Assembly (NCBI GenBank): GCA_022340805.1
Contig: JAJDNF010000036.1
Coordinates: 1 to 64,000, forward strand
Reading direction: 5' to 3'
Source of the DNA: Chromatiaceae bacterium
Lineage (GTDB): Bacteria > Pseudomonadota > Gammaproteobacteria > Chromatiales > Chromatiaceae
Length of the DNA stretch: 64,000 nucleotides
In this document: positions 51,950 through 60,193 of the stretch, in pieces
How the letters are laid out: every line of letters begins with the position of its first letter
Position numbering within the stretch: the stretch's first letter is position 1
The notes under the pieces: generated by a model
Told to the model about the DNA's origin: nothing
The model's input: the letters and a program-made list of their open reading frames with translations, nothing else
Databases searched by the model: none
Translations under genes and position numbers: made by a program

Positions 51950-52506
51950 CCGGCCGCGGATCGAAATTCAGGATCCGCCGCCAGGGCATGCATGCTCAAC
52001 ACCGGCCACACACCCCCGTCGACGCTGAATGCCTCGTACACATATGCGCCGAGCACACCTTTCATTCGGGCATTCGGCAGGCGCTGCTTCAAACTGAAGT
52101 GGCGCATGCCCTGAACCGACGGAACCAACAGACCCACCACCAGTCCGCGCAGCCGCAACACAAGGATGCGGCTCGCCTTGGAAGGCACCACGGCCTTGGC
52201 GCCGAGAAAAACCTGCAGGTCGATCACCGGCAGCAGACTGCTGCGAACGTTGGCCAGACCAAGCATCCAGGCCTTCGAACCGGGCACGCGCGTGATCCGA
52301 TCCTGATACGGGAGCATCTCACTCACCTCACTCATAGCCGCGGTCACGCGCACGCCGGCAACACTGAATACGAGGCCATTCCAGATATCCGTCACCGGAG
52401 CAGATTCCGGCAGGCGCTTGGCCGCCTCCCGGCTGCGCTGCTCGATATCGCTCAGCACACCGAGCACATCAACAGCCGACAGGGTATCTTCTAAGAGTTG
52501 CAGCAT
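51946..52506 (-). CDS. pilI: Chemotaxis coupling protein PilI
   Basis: A 186-residue CheW-type adaptor: a helical front (LLEDTLSAVDVLGVLSDIEQ), then FSVAGVRVTAAMSEVSEMLP, VPGSKAWMLGLANVRSSLLP and VIDLQVFLG. It couples PilJ to ChpA. The ATG at 52506 gives MLQLLEDTL; the longer upstream frame lies in pilH. It is 5 bases after the pilH stop. Confidence 0.93.
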   Translation of the reverse strand: MLQLLEDTLSAVDVLGVLSDIEQRSREAAKRLPESAPVTDIWNGLVFSVAGVRVTAAMSEVSEMLPYQDRITRVPGSKAWMLGLANVRSSLLPVIDLQVFLGAKAVVPSKASRILVLRLRGLVVGLLVPSVQGMRHFSLKQRLPNARMKGVLGAYVYEAFSVDGGVWPVLSMHALAADPEFRSAAG

Positions 52507-52511
52507 AGCGT

Positions 52512-52874
52512 TCAGGTAAGCAGTTCTTTCAGTGTCGAGAGCAGTTCGCGACCATCCACTGGTTTGACCAGATAGCCTTTCGCGCCCTGCCGCAAGCCCC
52601 ACTCCCGGTCAGTCTCCTGGTCCTTGGTGGTCACCATCAGTACCGGGATGTGCCGGGTCTTCGGATCACGACTCAATTTGCGCGTGGCCTGAAACCCGTT
52701 GATCCCGGGCATTACTACGTCCATCAGTATCGCATCGGGCGACTGCGCCTTAGCGGCCGCGATACCTGCCTCCCCATCCGAGGCAGTCAGCGCCTCATGA
52801 CCGCCCTGTTGAAGGATCTTTGCCAACACATGCAGTTCGGTGGGCGAATCGTCGACGATCAGAATCTTGGCCAT
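52512..52874 (-). CDS. pilH: Twitching motility response regulator PilH
   Basis: A 120-residue stand-alone receiver. Acidic pocket ILIVDDSPTE, phospho-acceptor in AILMDVVMPGINGFQATRKL, the switch MVTTKDQETDREWGLRQGA and the Lys of YLVKPVDG. It counters PilG in pilus control, by homology with retraction. It lies 36 bases after pilG and 5 before pilI. Confidence 0.95.
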   Translation of the reverse strand: MAKILIVDDSPTELHVLAKILQQGGHEALTASDGEAGIAAAKAQSPDAILMDVVMPGINGFQATRKLSRDPKTRHIPVLMVTTKDQETDREWGLRQGAKGYLVKPVDGRELLSTLKELLT

Positions 52875-52910
52875 TTGTCTCGTTTATTCCAGTCAGCGGA
52901 TCCGCGAAGA

Positions 52911-53312
52911 TCAGGCGGCTCGAGCCGCGTGCTTCTTAATCGCGCCAAGGAGTTCGTCGCGCGTAAACGGCTTGGTCAGGTACTGCTCCGAGCCGACGAT
53001 CCGGCCGCGCGCCCGATCGAACAGGCCATCCTTGCTCGACAGCATGATCACCGGGATATCCCGGTACAGTTCGTTGTGCTTGATCAAGGCGCAGGTCTGG
53101 TAGCCATCGAGGCGCGGCATCATGATGTCGACGAAAATTAGATCGGGATGGTTGTCGGCAATGATCGACAGCGCCTCAAACCCATCCGTAGCGGTCAGAA
53201 CCTCGCACCCTGCCTTGGTCAGCAAAGTCTCGGCGGTGCGACGAATCGTCTTGCTGTCGTCGATCACCATGACCTTCAGTCCACCGATATTAACTGCGTC
53301 ATCACTGCTCAC
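52911..53312 (-). CDS. pilG: Twitching motility response regulator PilG
   Basis: A 133-residue stand-alone receiver, near PilG length. It has LKVMVIDDSKTIRRTAETLL, phospho-acceptor in IFVDIMMPRLDGYQTCALIK, PVIMLSSKDGLFDRARGRIV and YLTKPFTRDELLGAIKKH. The frame is open to 53387, but the GTG at 53312 follows an AGAGGGG ribosome site and gives the family length. PilG promotes pilus extension and cAMP signalling in Pseudomonas. It is the first gene of the Pil-Chp run. Confidence 0.95.
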   Translation of the reverse strand: MSSDDAVNIGGLKVMVIDDSKTIRRTAETLLTKAGCEVLTATDGFEALSIIADNHPDLIFVDIMMPRLDGYQTCALIKHNELYRDIPVIMLSSKDGLFDRARGRIVGSEQYLTKPFTRDELLGAIKKHAARAA

Positions 53313-53344
53313 ACGCTGCCCCTCTGTATACTGAATCGCTTGAG

Positions 53345-54130
53345 TCACTGGCGTGGCACCACCGTGGTCAGCCCCCAGAGCTGCCACATCTGCATGCCAC
53401 CCCGGTAATACTTGATTTTCTCGCTTGGATATCCCAGGTTAGCCAGGCTCCGAATGGCGCGCGGCGACTGCCCACAGGAAGGCCCATTGCACCACAACAC
53501 CAGGTCCTTCGCCGCGGTAAAATCCCACAGGTCGGTCTTGTTGCTGGTATCGGCCCAACCCCAGTCCTCGAGGAGTCCCTCGATCGCCCCAATCTCGCCG
53601 CGTTCCTTGGCCCCCAGGATTTTAAGCAACGCCACCAGTTCCGGGTCGTTCCGGTCTTTGCCGAACAGGGTGAAAGGATAGTTCACTGATCCAGGAATCG
53701 TACCCTTGCGGTGCCAGGACTCAGTGCGCGCGTCGATCAGCACCCCGCTGCCATCGCGCAACTTGGTTTCCATGAAGTCGAACATCTCGACCTCACCGAT
53801 GACCGCGACACCGGGCACAGGGACGATCGGCTGGATGCAAAACGGCGGGCACTTGCGCGCGGTTTTGGCAAAATACCCTTTGAGCTCGTAGTCCGGATCC
53901 TGGACGCGCTGGACTTTTACCGAGCGACCTTCATGGATGACGTGCAGGAAAGGTTTACCCTCGACCAGCGGGATAAAATCCGTGGTCTCTCCAACCCTTA
54001 CCTCATCCGCTGCATGGCTCGCACCGAGCGAAAGAAAGGCTATGCCGGCGATCCATCCGATGCGCCGCGCAGAGCGCACCGGAAACCTTTGAGCAAGGCG
54101 ACGGACTACAGCAATAATGTTCCAAATCAC
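53345..54130 (-). CDS. Secreted rhodanese-domain protein
   Basis: A 261-residue exported protein. A signal peptide (about 20-41, IGWIAGIAFLSLGASHAADE) is followed by a linker with a Cys pair (ARKCPPFCIQPIVPVPGV) and a rhodanese domain (about 110-258) with VLIDARTESWHRKGTIPGSV and the active loop VLWCNGPSCGQSPRAIRSL, where Cys is the expected sulfur carrier. Periplasmic rhodaneses of this kind are common in sulfur-oxidising bacteria. It begins inside the stop of the small gene upstream (GTGA overlap), so they form a pair. Confidence 0.87.
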   Translation of the reverse strand: MIWNIIAVVRRLAQRFPVRSARRIGWIAGIAFLSLGASHAADEVRVGETTDFIPLVEGKPFLHVIHEGRSVKVQRVQDPDYELKGYFAKTARKCPPFCIQPIVPVPGVAVIGEVEMFDFMETKLRDGSGVLIDARTESWHRKGTIPGSVNYPFTLFGKDRNDPELVALLKILGAKERGEIGAIEGLLEDWGWADTSNKTDLWDFTAAKDLVLWCNGPSCGQSPRAIRSLANLGYPSEKIKYYRGGMQMWQLWGLTTVVPRQ

Positions 54131-54534
54131 GGATGCAAATACCTGTCTATGATCTTGCCGCGCAAATCCTCCATCGAGGCACCTGCGCTGTAATCGAGAA
54201 AAATCTCTTCGCGACTGCGTTCGGGCAACCTGCGATAGAAGCTGTAAGTGCCCACGTGCTGGTCCTTCAGCGATGCCTCAAAATCGGCGCGCGAGGCCAG
54301 GGCCTGCCCGGCGCGCGGCCCTTCCTTCTGCGTCGCCAGAGCGCCACCATCCCCCTGTGTATCGGTCGGAGCGGCCTCGACCTTAGTGACTTCCCTGTTG
54401 AGTTGTTGCAGATAAGCGTCTTCGGCAGCCTGTACCCATGGCGACAACAGGCACAACAGCGCCGCGCCGCAAAGGTGGCGAAGAAATCGATATAGGGGCA
54501 TTCTGCTACACGGTGAAGGGGTCGTTCGGCTCAT
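54127..54534 (-). CDS. Small exported protein paired with the rhodanese
   Basis: About 135 residues. After a hydrophobic segment with a cleavage site (CGAALLCLLSPWVQAAEDA) comes a hydrophilic part with DFEASLKDQHVGTYSFYRRL, PERSREEIFLDYSAGA and a helical end. The family is not recognised. I chose ATG 54534 for its GGAGGAG site; ATG 54501 would give a tighter signal peptide. It overlaps the rhodanese start, so both are likely made together in the periplasm. Confidence 0.7.
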   Translation of the reverse strand: MSRTTPSPCSRMPLYRFLRHLCGAALLCLLSPWVQAAEDAYLQQLNREVTKVEAAPTDTQGDGGALATQKEGPRAGQALASRADFEASLKDQHVGTYSFYRRLPERSREEIFLDYSAGASMEDLRGKIIDRYLHP

Positions 54535-54728
54535 TGCTCCTCCGCACAATCGCCTGACGCCACAACCGTCTCGGTCCACCACAGCATACAAGAGCTAAGT
54601 GGCAGTGTTTCAAAGAGAAAATAGCAAGCACCCCAGGGCGTCTGCAACAATACTCAGGCGTCGACCCTATGGCTATCGGCCGTAGATTAGAAATGTGAAC
54701 CCCCGATCATTTTGGAGGCACCCAGTAA

Positions 54729-55679
54729 ATGGCTTTCTCGCTCGGAGTGGTGATGGATCCAATCGCCAAGATCAAGGTCCACAAGGACAGCACGTTCGCC
54801 ATGCTGCTCGAGGGGCAGCGGCGCGGATGCCCGATCTGGTACATGGAGCAGGGTGACCTCGCGCTGCGCGACGGTCGCTGCATCGCACACATGCGCTCGC
54901 TCGAGGTCCGCGACGCCCGCGAACAATGGTTCAGCCTGGGCGAGTCACGCACCCAACCGCTCGACGAGCTCGATGTGGTCCTGATGCGCAAGGATCCGCC
55001 GTTCGACATGGAGTACGTTTACACCACATATCTGCTGGAACAGGCCGAGGCGCGCGGCAGCCTGATCGTCAACCGCCCGGGCGCCTTGCGCAATGCCAAC
55101 GAAAAGCTGTTTACGGCCTGGTTCCCCGAGGTCTGCCCACCAACCCTGGTGAGCCGACGGCACGCCGACCTCGCCGCGTTCATCGAGTCCCACCAGGACG
55201 TGATCCTCAAGCCGCTCGACGGCATGGGCGGCGCATCGATCTTTCGCGTGCGTGCGGGTGACCTGAACCGCAACGTTATTATCGAGACACTTACCACCCA
55301 CGGAACCCGTTACACGATGGCGCAGCGATTCATCCCGGAGATCCGTGACGGCGACAAGCGGATCATTGTGGTCGACGGCGAACCTGTCCCCTATGCGCTG
55401 GCACGGGTCCCCAGCGCAGGCGACAACCGCGGCAATCTCGCCGCGGGCGGCAGCGGCAAAGGCGTCCCACTGAGTGACAAAGACCGTGAGATCGTGGAGA
55501 CTGTCGGCCCGCGTCTGCGCGAACAAGGGATCCTGTTTGCCGGTCTGGACGTCATCGGCGATTTCCTGACCGAGGTGAACGTTACCAGCCCGACCTGCAT
55601 ACGCGAACTCGATCAGCTATACGGCCTGAACATCAGCGCCACATTGATGGATTGCATTGAGCAGAAACTCGCAGTATGA
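54729..55679 (+). CDS. gshB: Glutathione synthetase
   Basis: A 316-residue ATP-grasp ligase, full length (gamma-Glu-Cys plus Gly). It has LGVVMDPIAKIKVHKDSTFA, VLMRKDPPFDMEY, VILKPLDGMGGASIFR and VTSPTCIRELDQLYG. GGAGG lies 10 bases before the ATG. As in Pseudomonas it is beside the pilG operon, here divergent, with the rhodanese pair in between. It ends in an ATGA overlap with apbE. Confidence 0.97.
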   Translation: MAFSLGVVMDPIAKIKVHKDSTFAMLLEGQRRGCPIWYMEQGDLALRDGRCIAHMRSLEVRDAREQWFSLGESRTQPLDELDVVLMRKDPPFDMEYVYTTYLLEQAEARGSLIVNRPGALRNANEKLFTAWFPEVCPPTLVSRRHADLAAFIESHQDVILKPLDGMGGASIFRVRAGDLNRNVIIETLTTHGTRYTMAQRFIPEIRDGDKRIIVVDGEPVPYALARVPSAGDNRGNLAAGGSGKGVPLSDKDREIVETVGPRLREQGILFAGLDVIGDFLTEVNVTSPTCIRELDQLYGLNISATLMDCIEQKLAV

Positions 55680-56737
55680 GAACACCTGCCTTGCCGCGGC
55701 TCTGCGGCCTCCTTCTCGGATTGACGGTAGCTCTGGGGTTGGCCGGTTGCGACACACAGGACCCGGTCTCGCGTGGCCGGATCTTCGCCTTCGACACCAC
55801 CATGGATATCACACTGATCGGCGTCAACCGGCAGCGCGCCGACGAGATCACTAAGATTCTGGCAGGCGATATGCTCTATATGGAGCAGGCTTGGCGCGCA
55901 TGGGGCCCCAGCCCGGTGTCCCGAATGAACGCCCTGTTCAACGAGAGTGATGCCCCGTTCGCGGCGCCACCGTCGGTACTGCCCCTGCTGCGGCTGTCCA
56001 AGACGCTTTCCGAGCGCAGCGGTGAACTGTTCAATCCGGCGATCGGCCATCTGATCCGCGCCTGGGGTTTCCAGGGCAGATCGGCCGATTGCCTGCGGCC
56101 ACCATCGCAGGACCTTATTGACCAGATCGTCAGCGCGAAACCCAGCATGCGCGACATCAAGATCGACGGATTCCGGGCCTCCTCGTCCAATCAGATGGTC
56201 AAGCTGGACTTTCGCGCGATCCAGAGAGGCTTCGCGATCGACCGTGCCATTGCCAGGCTGCAGGAACTGGGGATCAAGAGCGCGAGTATCTCTGCCGAAA
56301 GCAGCCTGCGGGCTATCGGTTCGCGTGACGGACACCCGTGGAGCGTCCCGGTGCGTGGTGCCGAGGTCGGCGGCGTGCTCGCCACGGTGCAGATCGAGGG
56401 CAACGAGGCCGCCTTTACCGTCACCGCGGACAGGCACAAGTTCTCCTGGGAGGGCAAGGTATACCACGACATCATCGATCCGCGGACAGGCTATCCGGCC
56501 GACCAAACGCAGTCGGTAACCGTCCTCTATCCCGACGCGTCCACGGCCGATGCTGCGGCGACGGCCCTGTTCGTCGCCGGCCCCAATGACTGGCACCGGG
56601 TGGCCAGAGAGATGGGCATACGCTATGTGATGCTGACCGACAACCAAGGCCGCATCCACATGAACCCGGCCATGCAGGCCCGTGTTAAGCTGAACGCCAA
56701 GAATCGGGAAATAATCATCAGCGAACCGCTGAGCTAG
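55676..56737 (+). CDS. apbE: ApbE-family FAD:protein FMN transferase, lipoprotein, divergent active site
   Basis: A 353-residue exported lipoprotein (lipobox LAGC near 24). The ApbE fold is clear: FAFDTTMDITLIG, LDFRAIQRGFAIDRAI, and the conserved YHDIIDPRTGYPADQTQSVT then ASTADAAATALFVAG. The family uses FAD to attach FMN to Thr of NqrC/RnfG-type targets. The usual flavin loop Gly-Gly-Asp/Asn is replaced by AESSLRAIG, and GGIAKG by RAIQRG, so activity is uncertain. It is coupled to gshB by ATGA. Confidence 0.85.
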   Translation: MRTPALPRLCGLLLGLTVALGLAGCDTQDPVSRGRIFAFDTTMDITLIGVNRQRADEITKILAGDMLYMEQAWRAWGPSPVSRMNALFNESDAPFAAPPSVLPLLRLSKTLSERSGELFNPAIGHLIRAWGFQGRSADCLRPPSQDLIDQIVSAKPSMRDIKIDGFRASSSNQMVKLDFRAIQRGFAIDRAIARLQELGIKSASISAESSLRAIGSRDGHPWSVPVRGAEVGGVLATVQIEGNEAAFTVTADRHKFSWEGKVYHDIIDPRTGYPADQTQSVTVLYPDASTADAAATALFVAGPNDWHRVAREMGIRYVMLTDNQGRIHMNPAMQARVKLNAKNREIIISEPLS

Positions 56738-56758
56738 GGACCCGCGACGCGACCGACC

Positions 56759-57649
56759 GTGGACATTACAGGCAATCTGGCGACCAAGCGCTCAGGCGAT
56801 GCCTTTGGGTTCGCCTTCGTGGCCGCGTTGGCCGTGCATGCCTTCGTGATCCTGAGTGTCAGTTTCGACGTCACGCGCGAGAAACCACCGTCACCCGAGC
56901 GCACCCTCGACATCACGCTGGTGCAACCCAAAACCAAACCAAAGCCGGTGGAGAACCCCGACTTTCTGGCCCAGCAGAGCCAGGAGGGCGGTGGCGACAA
57001 GACCATCAAGGAGCGGCGCACCAGTCCGCTGGGGAACCCCTCGGCTGACCCGATCCCGCACCCGGCCCTGGAACTGGAGCGCTCCGGCGCCGCCGAACCC
57101 GAACAGAAGCCGAAACCCGAGATCATCGCCACCACCGAGGCGCCACGCGCCGTACCTACGTCGCCGCCCAAACCGACCGTACAGGCCAAACCGCGCGCCA
57201 AACTGAGTCAGTTGCTGGCCAGCACCCAACTGGAAATCGACAGGCTGACCGCCGAACTGGACAGACGCAACCTGTCAGCCTCGCGCCAGGAGCGACGCAA
57301 GGCGGTCAACGCGAGTACCCAGGAGTACCAGTACGCCGCCTATCTCGAGGCCTGGCGCAGCAAGGTAGAAAAGATCGGCAACCTGAACTACCCGGACGAG
57401 GCGAAACGTCGAAGGTTGCATGGCAACCTGCTGATGCACGTCGCGGTGCGCGCCGACGGCAGCATCGAGCGGGTCCGCGTGGTGCGTTCATCCGGGCACA
57501 AGCTGCTGGATGATGCCGCCGTACGGATCGTGCGCTTGTCGGCACCTTTTGCCCCCTTCCCGCCGGAAATCCGTCAGCAGGTGGACATCCTCGATATAAC
57601 CCGGACCTGGCAGTTTCTGGACGGCGACACCTTGTTTTCCTCGAATTGA
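56759..57649 (+). CDS. TonB-like energy transducer (TonB3-like by synteny)
   Basis: A 296-residue TonB-family protein. Its front has a membrane helix (FGFAFVAALAVHAFVILSV, about 16-35), then a Pro/Lys-rich periplasmic span (about 40-155), a short coiled region and the TonB C-terminal domain (about 220-290, LNYPDEAKRRRLHGNLLMHV and VRADGSIERVRVVRSSG). In Pseudomonas the gene in this position (tonB3) is needed for twitching motility, so a pilus role may apply. GTG start. It lies between apbE and yqgE. Confidence 0.87.
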   Translation: MDITGNLATKRSGDAFGFAFVAALAVHAFVILSVSFDVTREKPPSPERTLDITLVQPKTKPKPVENPDFLAQQSQEGGGDKTIKERRTSPLGNPSADPIPHPALELERSGAAEPEQKPKPEIIATTEAPRAVPTSPPKPTVQAKPRAKLSQLLASTQLEIDRLTAELDRRNLSASRQERRKAVNASTQEYQYAAYLEAWRSKVEKIGNLNYPDEAKRRRLHGNLLMHVAVRADGSIERVRVVRSSGHKLLDDAAVRIVRLSAPFAPFPPEIRQQVDILDITRTWQFLDGDTLFSSN

Positions 57650-57692
57650 ACCCCCACTTGCTGTGTGACAACCCGCGCACGATACTTTTGTC

Positions 57693-58256
57693 ATGAACCA
57701 GACCGCGTCGCTGAAAAACCAATTACTGATCGCCATGCCGAACCTGCAGGATCCGAATTTCGCCCGCACGGTGACCTATATCTGCGAGCATGGTGATCAC
57801 GGTGCGATGGGTATTGTCCTGAACCGACCCACCGATCTACGACTCGTCGATGTCCTCAGGCACATGCAGATCGAGGGCGGCCTCGGTGAGGCAGGCGAGC
57901 AAATCGTGTACCTCGGGGGTCCGGTGGAAGAGGAACGCGGCTTTGTGCTGCATACCCGTACCGAGCCCTGGGGCTCAACCTTGGCGGTCAATGCGGACAT
58001 CAGCATCACGACCTCCCGCGATATCCTGGAAGCCATGGCGCGCGGCGACGGGCCGGCGCAGGCCTTGGTCGCACTTGGTTATGCCGGCTGGGGCGCCGGT
58101 CAACTGGAGCGAGAACTGCAGGAGAACGCCTGGCTCAGCGGTCCGGCAGATCAATCGATTCTGTTCGAGCTGCCGGCCGAGCAGCGTTGGGAGGCCGCGG
58201 CGCGGCTGCTCGGCATCGACGTCAATCTGCTGAGCGGTGAGGCCGGACACGCCTGA
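57693..58256 (+). CDS. yqgE: UPF0301/AlgH family protein YqgE
   Basis: A 187-residue YqgE/AlgH protein. Typical motifs are LKNQLLIAMPNLQDPNFART, VTYICEHGDHGAMGIVLNRP, VYLGGPVEEERGFVLHT, ALGYAGWGAGQLERELQEN and ILFELPAEQRWEAAARLLGI. The molecular role is not settled. Its TGA shares an A with the ruvX ATG (TGATG), so they are coupled. Confidence 0.96.
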   Translation: MNQTASLKNQLLIAMPNLQDPNFARTVTYICEHGDHGAMGIVLNRPTDLRLVDVLRHMQIEGGLGEAGEQIVYLGGPVEEERGFVLHTRTEPWGSTLAVNADISITTSRDILEAMARGDGPAQALVALGYAGWGAGQLERELQENAWLSGPADQSILFELPAEQRWEAAARLLGIDVNLLSGEAGHA

Positions 58257-58654
58257 TGGGCGTGTTGCTGGGTTTCGACTACGGCACGCACAAGATCGGG
58301 GTTGCCGTGGGGCAACCGCTCACCGGCACCGCCACCCCCCTCGAGACCCTCCCGATGGTCAACCGCAGGCCCGACTGGGCGCGTATCGGACGCCTGCTCG
58401 AGGAGTGGCGTCCGGAAAGCCTGGTGGTCGGCCACCCTTTCCAGATGAACGACCGCGAGGCCAGCAATGCCGAGGGCGCGAAGCGCTTTGCACGCCAGTT
58501 GCACGGCCGTTTCCATCTGCCGGTGCACTTGGTGGACGAGCGCCTGACCAGCCGCGAGGCGTGGAGCCGCCTCGGCAAAGAGGCGGGAAAGGACCAGACC
58601 AGGGTAGACTCTTACGCCGCCAAACTGATCCTGGAAACCTGGCTCAATGACTGA
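58256..58654 (+). CDS. ruvX: Holliday-junction resolvase-like protein YqgF/RuvX
   Basis: A 132-residue RNase H-fold protein, also reported to process pre-16S rRNA. LLGFDYGTHKIGVAVGQPLT gives the first Asp, VVGHPFQMNDRE and HLVDERLTSREAW give the Glu, and TRVDSYAAKLILETWL gives the last Asp. It overlaps yqgE by one base and pyrR by 8 bases. Confidence 0.95.
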   Translation: MGVLLGFDYGTHKIGVAVGQPLTGTATPLETLPMVNRRPDWARIGRLLEEWRPESLVVGHPFQMNDREASNAEGAKRFARQLHGRFHLPVHLVDERLTSREAWSRLGKEAGKDQTRVDSYAAKLILETWLND

Positions 58655-59183
58655 AAGCACCTTGTTTATGAAGCACGATGCCATCCTCGACCTGATTCGC
58701 GGAATGGCCGAGGTACTGCGTAACCGCCTGCGTGACCGCGCGCTCGGAGATCCAGCCATGATTGGCATCCATACCGGGGGGGCATGGATCGCAGAGTATA
58801 TGAATACCATGCTCAACTTGGGACAGCCGAGCGGTCTGCTGGATATCAGCTTCTACCGCGACGACTTCACACAGATAGGCGTGAATCCCCAAGTCCGGCC
58901 ATCGAAGATCGATTTCGATGTCGATGGCCGCAACATCGTCCTGATCGATGACGTGTTGCACACCGGGCGCACCATCCGCGCGGCGATGAACGAGATCTTC
59001 GACTTCGGCCGGCCGGCCAGCATCACGCTGGTGACCCTGATCGAGCGCAGCGGACGCGAGCTGCCGATCCAGCCGGACGTGATCGGGCTGAGCCCGCCGC
59101 TGGGCCTGAACGACCGCATCAAGCTGAATGGCCCCGATCCACTGAGTCTGGAGATTTTCCACGGCCCGCGGACAGGGCGATAG
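58647..59183 (+). CDS. pyrR: Pyrimidine operon regulator PyrR / uracil phosphoribosyltransferase
   Basis: A 178-residue type I PRTase with MIGIHTGGAWIAEYMNTMLN and the PRPP loop NIVLIDDVLHTGRTIRAAM. In many bacteria it binds pyr mRNA to control attenuation, and it may salvage uracil. Near pyrB in Pseudomonas it acts in pyr control. It overlaps ruvX and lies 23 bases before pyrB; no attenuator hairpin was clear in that gap. Confidence 0.95.
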   Translation: MTESTLFMKHDAILDLIRGMAEVLRNRLRDRALGDPAMIGIHTGGAWIAEYMNTMLNLGQPSGLLDISFYRDDFTQIGVNPQVRPSKIDFDVDGRNIVLIDDVLHTGRTIRAAMNEIFDFGRPASITLVTLIERSGRELPIQPDVIGLSPPLGLNDRIKLNGPDPLSLEIFHGPRTGR

Positions 59184-59206
59184 GCACAGCTGTACAATAA
59201 CGCGCG

Positions 59207-60193
59207 ATGTCAACCCAGCGATCGCAAAATCTGCAGCTCAACGAACACGGCCGCCTGCGTCACTTCCTGACCATCGATGGGCTGAGCCGCGAGTTGCTGC
59301 TACAAATCCTCGACACCGCCGAATCTTTTGCCACACTGCCCGGCCGACCGGTGAAAAAGGTCCCGCTGCTGCGCGGCCGGATCATTACCAATCTGTTCTT
59401 CGAGAACAGCACGCGCACGCGCACGACATTCGAACTCGCCGCCAAGCTACTGTCTGCAGACGTCATCAACTTCAACATCAGCACCTCGGCGACCACCAAG
59501 GGTGAGACCCTGCTCGACACGCTGCGCAACATCGAGGCGATGCACTCGGACATGTTCGTGGTGCGCCATGCACAATCTGGTGCCGCCCACTTCATTGCCG
59601 AGCATGCGTCGCCGCGAGTCAGCGTGATCAACGCAGGGGACGGCCGGCATGCGCATCCCACCCAGGCGATGCTCGACATGTTCACCATCCGCAAGCACAA
59701 GGGTGACTTCACCCCGCTGCGTGTGGCAATCGTCGGCGACGTGCTGCATTCACGCGTCGCCCGGTCACAGATCCTGGCCCTCAATACCCTGGGGGTAAGC
59801 GAAGTTCGCATCGTCGGCCCGCGCACCCTGCTGCCCACCGAGGCGCGCTCGCTCGGGGTACACGTTTACCATGACCTCGCCGAAGGCATTCGGGACGTCG
59901 ACGTGGTGATCATGCTGCGCCTGCAGAACGAGCGTATGGACGGCGCCCTGCTGCCCAATGAGCATGAATATTTCCGCCTCTACGGGCTGACCGACGAGCG
60001 CCTTGAAAATGCCAAGCCCGACGCGATCGTGATGCACCCCGGGCCAATAAACCGCGGGATCGAGATGGACTCGGCGGTTGCCGACGGTCCCCGGTCGGTG
60101 ATTCTCCAGCAGGTCAGCTATGGCATAGCGGTGCGAATGGCCGTGATGTCGATGGCCATGCAGTCACAGGCCGACTTGGGGACTGAGGCATGA
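59207..60193 (+). CDS. pyrB: Aspartate carbamoyltransferase, catalytic subunit
   Basis: A 328-residue ATCase (carbamoyl phosphate plus Asp). The carbamoyl-phosphate loop is [20 protein letters not shown], and [15 protein letters not shown], the Asp-site residues, and [15 protein letters not shown] are present. With the class A ATCase arrangement of Pseudomonas, the next gene's product is a structural partner. It overlaps pyrC' by ATGA. Confidence 0.97.
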   Translation: MSTQRSQNLQLNEHGRLRHFLTIDGLSRELLLQILDTAESFATLPGRPVKKVPLLRGRIITNLFFENSTRTRTTFELAAKLLSADVINFNISTSATTKGETLLDTLRNIEAMHSDMFVVRHAQSGAAHFIAEHASPRVSVINAGDGRHAHPTQAMLDMFTIRKHKGDFTPLRVAIVGDVLHSRVARSQILALNTLGVSEVRIVGPRTLLPTEARSLGVHVYHDLAEGIRDVDVVIMLRLQNERMDGALLPNEHEYFRLYGLTDERLENAKPDAIVMHPGPINRGIEMDSAVADGPRSVILQQVSYGIAVRMAVMSMAMQSQADLGTEA

